A stretch of 64,000 bases of DNA from Paenibacillus sp. 19GGS1-52 (lineage in GTDB: Bacteria; Bacillota; Bacilli; Paenibacillales; Paenibacillaceae). This document shows, one piece after another, positions 45,901-54,089 of this stretch (within the stretch, counting starts at the first letter, position 1; each line of letters opens with the position of its first letter). The DNA lies in the NCBI RefSeq assembly GCF_022369515.1, contig NZ_CP059724.1, positions 3,410,001 to 3,474,000 on the forward strand. Reading direction: 5' to 3'. A program made the translations under genes and the position numbers. The notes below the pieces were generated by a model. It was not told the origin of the DNA and did not search any database. It saw only the letters and a list, made by a program, of their open reading frames with translations.

Positions 45901-48542
45901 AAGGGGCTGCGAATGAAACGCTCACTATTCAGTTCGAGGTTATTGTTATAACCCCGTGAGACCCCGTTCCCACCTATATACAGCTCTCCCGGCACACCGG
46001 CTGGAAGCAGATTCAGGTTAGGGTCCAGGATATAAGCTTGGACGTTAGCAATAGGACGTCCAATGGGCACTAGGCTTATTGAAGAGGTATCCGCATCTCC
46101 GATAATAGTAAAGGCAAGGGCAGACACTGTGGTTTCCGTGGGCCCGTAGTGGTTCTCAATCCTGCAGCTCGGCTGCAAGCTTTGGATTCTGGAGACCGTT
46201 TCCCAGCTTAACCCTTCACCCGCCAGAATGAGTATCTTATGTGGAATAATGAATTCAGGATGTTCCGCCTCTAGCAGGGCTTCACAATGACTGGGAACTA
46301 TCTTCATGATATCGATTCTATTCTTCTGGAAGTATTGAGCCACTCCGTCAGGATCGCAGGAACGGTCGTAAGACAATACATGGAGCGTTCCCCCAGTGCA
46401 TAATGCACCGAATATATTGGTTGTCCCTAAATCTGCGGCAAAGGTGGAGGCCAGGCAATAGCTGAACGGCTCCGTAATCTGCAGATGAAGAAGCATCCCC
46501 TGAATATAGTTGTGGAACTGGCGAAGCTCGACGCTAACTCCTTTGGGACGTCCCGTGGTACCTGATGTGAATATCATGTACATCAGGTTATGTGATTCGG
46601 TAGTCGTGACAAGATTCTCCGTATTGGCGTGAGTCAGCCATAACTCATCCTGATCAACATGCAGCAAGGCTATCTCTGCAAGTTCTTCAAGCTGGAGATC
46701 CACCGAAAGCTTGCGCTGCGTGATGAGGGTGGTCATTCTGGATTCCCGGATCATGAATTGCAGGCGGTCTCTAGGGTAGGAAGGGTCCAGCGGGACATAA
46801 GCGCCGCCCGCTTTAAGAACCGCTAGCAGAGCAATCACAACTTCGGCCGACCGCTCCATAACAATCCCAACCGTTGTCTCCGGGCCAACGCCTTGCTCCC
46901 GCAAATGATGGGCGATGCGGTTCGCGCGCGTGTTCATCTCTTCATAGGTGTAGAAGATATCTTCATTGACAAGGGCTATATGATTGGGGAACATTGCCGC
47001 TTGTGCTTCTATACACTGAACAAGATGGAAGCCTCCTTCATGTTCAGTGGAGTTCTTCACTCCGCTCCAATCTTCCAGAATTACATTACTCTCTGCTTCC
47101 GTAAGCAGATTAATATGGGCGATAAGCTGATCAGGTGCCGTGCTAGCGCGTTCCAACAGATTGCTATAATGCTCCAGCATTCCTATAACGGTTGATTCAT
47201 GGAACAGATCACTGCTGTACTCTGCCTGAACCGATTCCTCAGTCGCCGAGAAGGTTAAATCAAACTTGGAGCTGCTTGTATTTCGGGAGCCATTAAAGTG
47301 CAATTGGAAATCTTGGTTATCCCCTCCGCCTACATGCATGTTCTGCAGTACAAACAGTGTCTGAAATAAGGGGCTATGACTAAGATCCCGCTCAATGGTA
47401 ACCAGCTCCATAATCTTATCCAATGGAAGATCCTGATGCTCCAGGGCATCAAGCGAAAGCTGTTTTACCTGCTGCACGGTTTCTCTGAAAGTAGCGCCTT
47501 CATCAATCTGAAGCCTGAGGGGCAGCGTATTGACGAAAAAACCAATACTGCGCTCGATCTCAGACCGACTGCGATTGGCCGCCGCAGAACCCACAATCAG
47601 ATCCTTCTGACCGGTATATCGATACAGAAAGATGAAATAGGCGGCCAGCATAGCCATATAAGGGGTCACATCTTCTTCCTTGCAAAATTGCTGCAATCTG
47701 GCGTATAACCCGTTCGGAAAGTTCTGGATGATTACAGCTCCATTAAAGCTTCTTTCAGGGAGACGGGGCTTGTCGGTAGCCAACTCCAGCACGGGGAGAT
47801 CGCCTTGAAGCTTATCTTTCCAGTAACTTTGATGATAGCTCAGAACATCCCCAGTGAGATAATTCCTTTGCCAGCTGGCGAAATCAGCATATTGATAACG
47901 AATAGGCTCCAGCTCTAAGGGCTGATGATGGAGAAGTGCTGTGTATGCCTGCTGAATCTCATCCATGATGATCCCGATCGACCAGCCATCGCAGGCAATA
48001 TGATGAATGTTCAGCAATAAACAATGCCTATTCTCATCCAGCGTATACAAATAGGCTTTAAGCGGAATTTCATCTTCCAGCTTAAAGGGTTCCAGCGACT
48101 TTTCCAGAATCAGAGCTTCCATCTGATCTGTTCTCTGTGTCTGGGGAAGATCTTCCAGATTCACCACTTCCAGCTTTAAAGTAGTGAAGGGATGAACGAC
48201 CTGCAGACTTTCCTCACCGTACGTCTTGTATGTAGTGCGCAGAATTTCATGGCGCTCCACCAGCTGCTGAATGGCTTGTTCTAGCAAGATTGCATCGACC
48301 GCCATTGGCAGGTGAAAGACACAAGGAATATTGTAGGTCGGACTATCGGGTGCCCATTGATACAAGAACCAGAGTCGCTGTTGGGAATAGGAGAGGGGGA
48401 AGGTGTTGTCGAACTCACTTCTTGGGCTAGCAACCCACTCCGGTTCCGGAGTTTTACGGGCAGTTTTATCTTTGAGCCGTGCCATTAGCAATTCCCGCTT
48501 CTGGGGTGTCAGCTGGTTAATACGTTCGGATAGATGACTCAA
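42993..48542 (-). CDS. NRPS C-A-T-TE module fused to an MFS exporter
   Basis: A single open frame of 1849 residues. Domains: condensation, about 45-470, with the active-site motif HHIACDG at 180-186; adenylation, about 505-1010, with FTSGTTGRPKG and YKTGDR; carrier, about 1030-1095, with the phosphopantetheine Ser1058 in FFELGGESF; thioesterase, about 1110-1345, with GHCVGG (Cys1188), Asp1306 and His1336; MFS transporter, about 1395-1800, with twelve spans and the motif AGAIVDRYDRR. Read by alignment, the pocket code is D-L-T-K-I-A-H-V-S-K, closest to known Asp codes. The start is a TTG overlapping the upstream gene (TTGA) with AAAGGAGGG before it. Fusion of a terminating module with an exporter is unusual: product release and efflux would be in one protein. 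I see no frameshift or stop at the joint. Confidence 0.9.
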   Translation of the reverse strand: MSHLSERINQLTPQKRELLMARLKDKTARKTPEPEWVASPRSEFDNTFPLSYSQQRLWFLYQWAPDSPTYNIPCVFHLPMAVDAILLEQAIQQLVERHEILRTTYKTYGEESLQVVHPFTTLKLEVVNLEDLPQTQRTDQMEALILEKSLEPFKLEDEIPLKAYLYTLDENRHCLLLNIHHIACDGWSIGIIMDEIQQAYTALLHHQPLELEPIRYQYADFASWQRNYLTGDVLSYHQSYWKDKLQGDLPVLELATDKPRLPERSFNGAVIIQNFPNGLYARLQQFCKEEDVTPYMAMLAAYFIFLYRYTGQKDLIVGSAAANRSRSEIERSIGFFVNTLPLRLQIDEGATFRETVQQVKQLSLDALEHQDLPLDKIMELVTIERDLSHSPLFQTLFVLQNMHVGGGDNQDFQLHFNGSRNTSSSKFDLTFSATEESVQAEYSSDLFHESTVIGMLEHYSNLLERASTAPDQLIAHINLLTEAESNVILEDWSGVKNSTEHEGGFHLVQCIEAQAAMFPNHIALVNEDIFYTYEEMNTRANRIAHHLREQGVGPETTVGIVMERSAEVVIALLAVLKAGGAYVPLDPSYPRDRLQFMIRESRMTTLITQRKLSVDLQLEELAEIALLHVDQDELWLTHANTENLVTTTESHNLMYMIFTSGTTGRPKGVSVELRQFHNYIQGMLLHLQITEPFSYCLASTFAADLGTTNIFGALCTGGTLHVLSYDRSCDPDGVAQYFQKNRIDIMKIVPSHCEALLEAEHPEFIIPHKILILAGEGLSWETVSRIQSLQPSCRIENHYGPTETTVSALAFTIIGDADTSSISLVPIGRPIANVQAYILDPNLNLLPAGVPGELYIGGNGVSRGYNNNLELNSERFIRSPFGERGERLYKTGDRARFQQDGSIEITGRMDRQIKIRGYRIELGEIEAVLTSIPFVKSAVVLLKSLTQKEKRIVAYTVLDKLVPVEESLAELKQRLKQILPDYMMPNHIIVLDALPLNPNGKVNLPLLTAMDLTLNTADATDEGPRTVTEQRIEDVWRAVLGDGPISIDDNFFELGGESFKALKVVRRLEDWIGIMDFFKHPTIRTLAEYIDQGKPSEHHLLHRLTKSGPQHNGRVTLVCIPYAGGSAITYQPLAMHMPSTVDLYAMDIPGHDYSRKEEALLPIHEVARLCIQEIKSSIKGPVALYGHCVGGALTIEIARQLEQENMPLRGVFLGGTFPIARIPGRLFNWFSKLFPSDRSMSNKSYHEFLKALGGFTDVEDNEERDFMIRCLRHDARESENYYTFAYSDKEFTKLSTPINCIIGQKDKATELYEERFREWGYFSNQVELAVIPLSGHYFIKYQADQLNEIITATLGLVSPQKDKDDALITDIGDIQVSTSPHPPAVIARKQRGVSPNLKIFFTVIFGQLMSILGSGLTGIAIGVWVYSQTQSVADFAAISSASLIPGILVLPFAGAIVDRYDRRLVMLFSDLMMALPIAWLAVLMATHSLEVWHIYVSSAIGSVSRSFHRPAFMASIAQIIPKQYLGHANGIVQLAGSTSEMIAPLLGVALYSTIGMANIFILDVVSFFIAITTLLIVRFPNTLFSRQEESFLKEVLMGWKFIVKRPGLLYMIAFFFIGNILFGAASVLIQPLVLSFGTPADLAAVTMLGALGAVAGGLVMSLWGGTQKRAAGMVGFVILEGFFMIVTGLRANILMTAVGLFGLWFSVTLVNAHWQSLIQSKVGLQLQGRVLATNQMIAMSSMPIGYWLSGLLADSVFNKAMEKGGFLTPYLGPVLGVGTGRGIGLLMASVGALVLIWSVVGFRFKPLRNMEDDLEDAIPDATLEDRDSLQTKLDQRIVQLHKANKSVEV

Positions 48543-49849
48543 CCTTTTGCCCTCCTTTCCCCAATTGCGGTTAATAGACGTGCCCGCTGCTCTAAAGAGA
48601 GGTTGCTAATAGTCTCCATAATTTTGCTTGTAGCCTTATCTGTGGATGATGGGGCTATGGAAGAAATATTTTGGGTTGTGGTATCTACCAATTCCTGTAG
48701 ATAGATTTCGAACGGTTCTATGCCCAGCTGGGCATGAAAATCTCTGGAGCGGTCATAGGAATCCATAGATAATGCGTCATAATGAACCCGGTTATCTACC
48801 AGCTCGCTCAAAGCAAGGCGCCAGGGTTCCAAATCTTGCTCAGGGATCACGGGGACAGGAATTTTACTGGCTAATACGGACTCATTAATATACTGTTTGA
48901 TCGGCTGTACGGGAAGTATATAGTCAAGTCCAAGCTTGGCTTCGGGCAGACCTCCCACATGGCTGGCGATGACGGGGATACCGCGCAGCATAGCTTCCAC
49001 TACGACCTGCCCGAAGGATTCTCCCCAAAGTGATGGCATTAGAAACACCTTGGTTAGCTTATAGATATCATTGATATTCTCGGAAGGTTCCAGAACGGTA
49101 ATATTCGGTATGGATCTCAATGCATCCAGCTCATCATCGGTCGTAGCCCAGGTAGGAACAGCAGCAAAGGCAACATGGGGCATGACACGGGCTAAGCCTA
49201 TAAAGATTGATATCCCCTTAATGGCAGACGGATTAATAACGGTAACATACTTATTATCAAAGTGTCCCAAATACGGAAAAGGGCTAGGTCCGTAAGACGG
49301 GAAATAAATGACCTTTGAATCAATGCCGGCATACGTCCAAAAATAGTTTTTTAAGTATTGGCTGACCGAAAGAATACCGTGAAGCTGCTTGTAGAGTCCA
49401 AGCTTGGAGGAATCCTCCTGGAAGCTCTCGGGACCGAAGGGAAGGGTAGCTTGGCTATGAGCGAGAAAGACAGTTCTCACCCTTGTCTCCAGTACGGTTT
49501 CGAGTAGCATATGCGTATTGTCTTCTGAGACGATTGTGATATCCGGTTGAAATTGTTCTATTTTACTTTTTAAGAAAGGAAACACTTTAAAAGTACCTTT
49601 TACCGTATGAGCTGTTACCGCTTTTTGGCGAATCGTGAATAAGTCCTCTTGATCTTCCAAAATGTCGAACTCGCCGCTGTCTACTTTGGTCTGCAGAAAC
49701 TCTGCATATCCACGCACGTTAAGCGATGGTGTGATTACTAAACATTGATGCCCCCGTGCTGCCAGCCCTTCCATCAGAATACGATTTGCTTTGTGTGCTC
49801 CGCCCCAAGGGTATAAATATTCCATAGACTGAACAAGCAAAATTTTCAT
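48539..49849 (-). CDS. GT4-type glycosyltransferase in the NRPS operon
   Basis: A 436-residue GT-B glycosyltransferase. The N-terminal acceptor domain starts MKILLVQSMEYLYPWGGAHK and the C-terminal donor domain contains PSLWGESFGQVVVEAMLRG, with the E-x7-E motif of GT4 enzymes. It is coupled to the A-T gene by ATGA and to the NRPS gene by TTGA. The last 30 residues (ISNLSLEQRARLLTAIGERR) resemble the short segment that usually precedes condensation domains rather than a glycosyltransferase end. It probably glycosylates the nascent or released peptide; sugar and acceptor are unknown. Ribosome site GGAGGGG. Confidence 0.85.
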   Translation of the reverse strand: MKILLVQSMEYLYPWGGAHKANRILMEGLAARGHQCLVITPSLNVRGYAEFLQTKVDSGEFDILEDQEDLFTIRQKAVTAHTVKGTFKVFPFLKSKIEQFQPDITIVSEDNTHMLLETVLETRVRTVFLAHSQATLPFGPESFQEDSSKLGLYKQLHGILSVSQYLKNYFWTYAGIDSKVIYFPSYGPSPFPYLGHFDNKYVTVINPSAIKGISIFIGLARVMPHVAFAAVPTWATTDDELDALRSIPNITVLEPSENINDIYKLTKVFLMPSLWGESFGQVVVEAMLRGIPVIASHVGGLPEAKLGLDYILPVQPIKQYINESVLASKIPVPVIPEQDLEPWRLALSELVDNRVHYDALSMDSYDRSRDFHAQLGIEPFEIYLQELVDTTTQNISSIAPSSTDKATSKIMETISNLSLEQRARLLTAIGERRAKG

Positions 49850-51693
49850 AGGGACCCCTCCGAGGTTTTAGTTTCGGCCGCATCCATGAGTTCAAGCTCT
49901 GTTAGCAGCTGTTCAAGCTCAAAAACATCGATCTGCTCCAGCTGATATTGCTCAATAGCCAGTGCAGTTTGTTCGATCGTTGGCACGGCATTGAAGATGA
50001 TATGAAGCGGGATATCCATGTCTAAATAGGTGCGGATACGGGATACAATCTGTACGCTCATTAACGATTGTCCGCCCAATTCGAAAAAGTTATCATAAAT
50101 TCCGACCTTGTCAAGCTTCAGGACCTCGCTCCATATTTCCGACAGGACATTCTCCAGGCTGCTTCTTGGTGCCGCGTACTCTATCTCCAGATTCGGTCTG
50201 CTATCTTCCATTGAGGGAAGACTATTCCGGTCAATTTTGCCGCTTGTCAAGACAGGGAATTCATCGAGGAACATAAATCTGGAAGGAAGCATGTACATCG
50301 GAAACTTGGTTAGTAGATAGTTACGGATCTGGCTGATATTAGGTCTAGGGAATATTGCGGATTTCAGATAGGCGATGATGAGATTCTTCTCCTTGTTATA
50401 TAGGACAACCGCTTCTTCAACTGCCGTATATTCGCGCAGCGCAAACTCCAGTTCTCCCAGTTCAATCCGAATGCCGGATACTTTGATCTGATGATCCTCC
50501 CGACTGAGCCACTCAAGCTTTCCTTCGGAATCTTGCTGGCAAAGATCTCCTGTTCGATACAGAAATTCACTAAAACCGTCCGCATAAGGATTCGCAATAA
50601 AGGAATGGTTTGTCAATTCAGGAGCATTCAAATAACCTTTGGCTAGTCCGTTGCTTGAAATATACAGTTCACCTATCTGACCGCTAGCTACAGGTTGTAA
50701 TTGATCATTAAGCAGATAGAGCGCCGTATTGGCAATTGGGTTGCCTAAATATACGGAAGTATCACTGGATTGGCATACATGCATCGTTGCACATACAGTG
50801 ACTTCCGTGGGTCCGTAAGCATTGATGAAATTCAGCTTGGGTGCCCAGTACTGAACTAGCTTAAGGGTGCAAGCTTCACCTGCTGTAATGAGTGTCAACA
50901 GATCAGGAAGTTCTTCATGCGGCAAAGTAGCCAGTACAGAAGGGGTTAGTGTAACGATGGAAATTTCCTTCTCCCTCAGGATTTGCTGAAGCTTATCTCC
51001 CACTAGTAACCCGTCCTGCTGTAATAAAATAAGTGTGGCTCCAGCAATCAGTGTCGTAAAGATCTCGGAGACCGAAGCATCGAAGGCAACCGAAGCATTC
51101 TGAAGCACTCGATCCCCAACACGAAGTTGAAATTTTTTGATTTGTTCCAGAACGAGATTGGGAATGCCCTGGTGTGGGATCATGACGCCTTTTGGCTTAC
51201 CGGTCGATCCGGAGGTGTAGATGATATAAGCCAAGTCCGAAGGAATGATCGGGTATAGTGGGTTGTGGCAGGGCTGCGATTCAACAAGCTCACGATACAG
51301 ATCCAGGGATATATACTTAGCAGAGGAAGTATGGTTTAATTCCGCTAGCCGTTGTTCCAACAGCGAATGGGTAAGAATGATTACCGGATCGCATTCATCC
51401 AGCATGTAAGCTAGTCGCTCATTTGGAAAGAGAGTGGAGAGAGGGACGTATGCTGCCCCTGACTTTAAGATCGCAATCATTGAAATGATCATTTCAGGGC
51501 AACTTTCCTGGAAAATACCGACCAATTGGCCTGGGCCAGCGCCATTGCTTCGTAAATAGGCGGCAAGCTGGTTTGCTTTTTCATTGGTTTCCCGGTAAGT
51601 ATACAGCTGCTCTCCATATTCCAGGCAAGGCCATTCGGGGTACTTTGCGGCGGTCTCTTCAATTAACGCAACGATAGATACTGCTGATTTCAT
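49846..51693 (-). CDS. NRPS initiation module, A-T, predicted for Tyr
   Basis: A 615-residue stand-alone adenylation and carrier protein. The adenylation domain covers about residues 5-490, with YTSGSTGKPKG at 159-169, NAYGPTE near 291 and YRTGD near 379. Read by comparison with GrsA-type numbering, the pocket residues give D-A-S-T-I-A-A-V-C-K, nearly identical to a published Tyr code (DASTVAAVCK). The carrier Ser543 is in FFELGGQSL. There is no condensation domain, so this protein provides the first residue to the downstream C-A-T module. The C-terminal 40 residues are acidic and Glu/Leu-rich and may form a docking helix. Promoter and LacI-type operator lie 230-290 bases upstream. Confidence 0.9.
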   Translation of the reverse strand: MKSAVSIVALIEETAAKYPEWPCLEYGEQLYTYRETNEKANQLAAYLRSNGAGPGQLVGIFQESCPEMIISMIAILKSGAAYVPLSTLFPNERLAYMLDECDPVIILTHSLLEQRLAELNHTSSAKYISLDLYRELVESQPCHNPLYPIIPSDLAYIIYTSGSTGKPKGVMIPHQGIPNLVLEQIKKFQLRVGDRVLQNASVAFDASVSEIFTTLIAGATLILLQQDGLLVGDKLQQILREKEISIVTLTPSVLATLPHEELPDLLTLITAGEACTLKLVQYWAPKLNFINAYGPTEVTVCATMHVCQSSDTSVYLGNPIANTALYLLNDQLQPVASGQIGELYISSNGLAKGYLNAPELTNHSFIANPYADGFSEFLYRTGDLCQQDSEGKLEWLSREDHQIKVSGIRIELGELEFALREYTAVEEAVVLYNKEKNLIIAYLKSAIFPRPNISQIRNYLLTKFPMYMLPSRFMFLDEFPVLTSGKIDRNSLPSMEDSRPNLEIEYAAPRSSLENVLSEIWSEVLKLDKVGIYDNFFELGGQSLMSVQIVSRIRTYLDMDIPLHIIFNAVPTIEQTALAIEQYQLEQIDVFELEQLLTELELMDAAETKTSEGSL

Positions 51694-51921
51694 AATCTTC
51701 TCTTCCTCCTCGTTATATAAACTATATGAAAGAAAAAGCCGTTTAGAGATAAACGACTGAACTACCGGACCTATCAGATAGGTTGTTAGGAGAAGATCTA
51801 CACCGCTAAAATGGAGATTCAGTTAAGCGCTTTCATGAAGTGTCTGAACTGCAATTATTTCAACATGCTATGTGATTTTCTGGGAATAGCGTAGCGGAAG
51901 AGGAATAAAGAATCAAGTTGC

Positions 51922-51933
51922 GCAAACGTTTGC
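51922..51933 (-). promoter_or_regulatory. LacI-family operator palindrome
   Basis: GCAAACGTTTGC is a perfect 12-base palindrome with the CG centre typical of LacI/GalR regulators. It begins about 16 bases downstream of the -10 element of the minus-strand promoter, a position suited to blocking transcription. No LacI gene is in the window. Confidence 0.6.
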
Positions 51934-51948
51934 TTAACTTTTGGCATT

Positions 51949-51978
51949 ATTATAGCACATGAAATTCCCACATGTAAA
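51949..51978 (-). promoter_or_regulatory. promoter of the NRPS operon, extended -10 type
   Basis: On the minus strand TTTACA (51973-51978) and TATAAT (51949-51954), spacer 18, with TGC directly before TATAAT (extended -10). The predicted start lies about 250 bases before the first codon, leaving a long leader that contains a small CCTATC/GATAGG hairpin near 51770. Confidence 0.65.
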
Positions 51979-52095
51979 TAAATAGTAATTATGCAGTTAT
52001 TTCTTCATCGACGCTTGTGACAGCGGAATATTTGGGGTTAGGCTGTTCTTTTGTTGATTTTTTGATGTTTTGTCACAGATCGCCCACAAAACGCA

Positions 52096-52123
52096 TTTAC
52101 AATATGCCCCCGGGGGATATATT
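52096..52123 (+). promoter_or_regulatory. promoter of the metal ATPase gene with a GC palindrome in the spacer
   Basis: TTTACA (52096-52101) and TATATT (52118-52123), spacer 16. The spacer contains CCCCCGGGGG (52107-52116) flanked by AT-rich ATAT, the pattern of CsoR/RcnR-type operators, which bind C/G tracts with AT flanks. Confidence 0.55.
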
Positions 52124-52124
52124 G

Positions 52125-52139
52125 TGATAATAGTTCTCA
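52125..52139 (+). promoter_or_regulatory. candidate Fur/PerR-like 7-1-7 box
   Basis: TGATAATAGTTCTCA, an imperfect inverted repeat of 7-1-7 form (5 of 7 pairs), lies just after the -10 element. P1B-4 ferrous iron exporters of Bacillus are controlled by PerR and Fur, which makes such a site plausible, but the match is partial. Confidence 0.35.
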
Positions 52140-52169
52140 ATCATAATAGATAGTTAAGGAGTGGGACAG

Positions 52170-54077
52170 ATGAGTGAAGTCGTCATTTCCAGTGAAAACA
52201 GAGGAATTACAATCACTGAAATGTGGGAGAAGCATAGTGGCATGATCATTGCGTCTGCAAGTCTTTTGATGATCGGACTAGGTTGGATTACTGAGCGAAA
52301 TGGGCTGGGGGGTTGGAGCATTATTTGTTTCGTACTGGCTTATGTTGTGGGTGGTTACCGAAAAGCCTGGGAAGGCCTGGAGACCTTGATTAAGGAACGA
52401 GATCTGGACGTAGATCTGCTTATGGTCGTAGCAGCCATCGGGGCAGCCAGTATCGGCTATTGGATGGATGGAGCGGTGCTGATCTTCATCTTTTGTCTTA
52501 GCGGAGCACTGGAGGATTACTCCATGGAGAAAACCAATCAGGACATTGCCGCAATTCTAAAATATCGCCCGGAGGAAGCCATGCGCTTAAGTGGAGATAC
52601 TGAAACCAAAGTGAAAGCCTCAGAGCTGCACTTAGGGGATGTGGTGGTGGTTCGACCCGGCGAGCGTATTCCCTGTGACGGCATGATCCTAGCCGGAATC
52701 TCGGCAGTCGATCAAGCCTCCATTACCGGCGAGTCAATCCCTGTCGATAAAGCGACGAATGATCCTGTTTTTGCGGGAACGATGAATGGTCAAGGCGCAC
52801 TTCAGATCAAGGTTACCAAAGCAGCTAATGATACTTTATTGTCGCGAATTATACATATGGTGCAAGAAGCCAAGAACGAACTCCCGCCTAGCCAGCTTTT
52901 CATTGAACGATTTGAAGGGATCTATGCCAAAAGTGTGGTTGGATTAGCTGTTATGCTGATGATATTACCTCCGTTTCTGTTTGGTTGGACCTGGAAAGAG
53001 ACCATTTACCGAGCCATGATCTTCCTCGTTGTAGCTTCTCCTTGTGCTTTAGTTTCCTCCATTATGCCTGCCATGCTCTCTGGTATTTCCAATGCGGCCC
53101 GCAAAGGCGTGTTATTCAAAGGTGGCGTCCATCTGGAGCAGATTGGCAACGTCAACGCTGTTGCTTTTGACAAAACAGGCACCCTCACCGAAGGCAAACC
53201 TAAAGTAACCGATATCTTTCCGGTAGAAGGAAATTCAGAAGAGGATTTGCTGCGTCTCGCTGCCTCCCTGGAGCATCTTTCGGAGCACCCGATCGCCAAG
53301 GCCATCGTGGAAGCTGCACATAAGCAGAACCTCATACTTGAACAAGCGGCAACGATGCAGGCAGTAACTGGAATGGGTGTTAGTGGCACGGTAAACGGAA
53401 AGGAATGCCGAATCGGCAAAAGAGGACTGCTGCTCGGTCTTGTGCTCGATGCGGATAAATTAAACAAAGCGCAGCAACTGGAGTCCGAAGGGAAAACCGT
53501 TGTGTTTGTAGAATCGGAAGACCAATTCGCCGGAATGATTGCAGTTCAGGATATTTTGCGTACCCATGCCGTAGAGGCCATTCAACAGCTTAAGAAAATG
53601 GGGAAACATGTGGTGATGTTGACCGGAGATGCCAAGCTTACCGCAGAGGCGATTGGGCGAGCCGCAGGTGTGGATGAGATTTTTGCCGAGCTGATGCCTG
53701 ACGAGAAGCTGCAGATGATTAAAAATATGACTAAGACGTACGGTAAAGTAGCCATGGTCGGAGACGGTGTTAATGATGCTCCGGCGCTGGCTGCAGCGTC
53801 CGTAGGGATTGCGATGGGAGCAGCCGGGACTGATGTAGCCTTGGAAACCGCTAATGTCGTGTTAATGACCGACGATATCCTCAAGATTCCTTATGCAATC
53901 TCCCTAGGGATACGTACAAGTCGGGTCATGAAGCAAAATATAACGTTTGCCCTTGCGGTTATCCTGGTATTGGTCAGTTCAAACTTCTGGGGCGGACTTA
54001 ATCTGCCCTCCGGTGTGGTCAGTCATGAAGGCAGTACCCTGCTTGTGATCTTAAGCGGTCTGCGACTGCTGAGATAA
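52170..54077 (+). CDS. P1B-4 type heavy-metal ATPase (PfeT/CoaT-like)
   Basis: A 635-residue P1B-type efflux ATPase. No N-terminal metal-binding domain is present. The ion-pathway motif in the membrane is ASPCALVSS (SPC), and the last spans contain SHEGSTLL, the HEG-[GS]-T motif that marks the P1B-4 class. Phosphorylation site DKTGTLTEG, nucleotide-binding HP in LSEHPIA, and hinge GDGVNDAPAL are all intact. Relatives export cobalt or ferrous iron, for example PfeT and CoaT. The start is the ATG with AAGGAG 8 bases before it; a GTG three codons earlier is within the ribosome site. A CsoR-type operator in the promoter and a repressor-like remnant just downstream suggest metal-dependent control. 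Confidence 0.88.
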   Translation: MSEVVISSENRGITITEMWEKHSGMIIASASLLMIGLGWITERNGLGGWSIICFVLAYVVGGYRKAWEGLETLIKERDLDVDLLMVVAAIGAASIGYWMDGAVLIFIFCLSGALEDYSMEKTNQDIAAILKYRPEEAMRLSGDTETKVKASELHLGDVVVVRPGERIPCDGMILAGISAVDQASITGESIPVDKATNDPVFAGTMNGQGALQIKVTKAANDTLLSRIIHMVQEAKNELPPSQLFIERFEGIYAKSVVGLAVMLMILPPFLFGWTWKETIYRAMIFLVVASPCALVSSIMPAMLSGISNAARKGVLFKGGVHLEQIGNVNAVAFDKTGTLTEGKPKVTDIFPVEGNSEEDLLRLAASLEHLSEHPIAKAIVEAAHKQNLILEQAATMQAVTGMGVSGTVNGKECRIGKRGLLLGLVLDADKLNKAQQLESEGKTVVFVESEDQFAGMIAVQDILRTHAVEAIQQLKKMGKHVVMLTGDAKLTAEAIGRAAGVDEIFAELMPDEKLQMIKNMTKTYGKVAMVGDGVNDAPALAAASVGIAMGAAGTDVALETANVVLMTDDILKIPYAISLGIRTSRVMKQNITFALAVILVLVSSNFWGGLNLPSGVVSHEGSTLLVILSGLRLLR

Positions 54078-54089
54078 TCAAGACCCTAA

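Noticed and set aside
52016..52077. TGTGACA and TGTCACA half sites considered as a Crp/Fnr operator
   Set aside because: The half sites are about 50 bases apart, far from the 6-base spacing of such operators.
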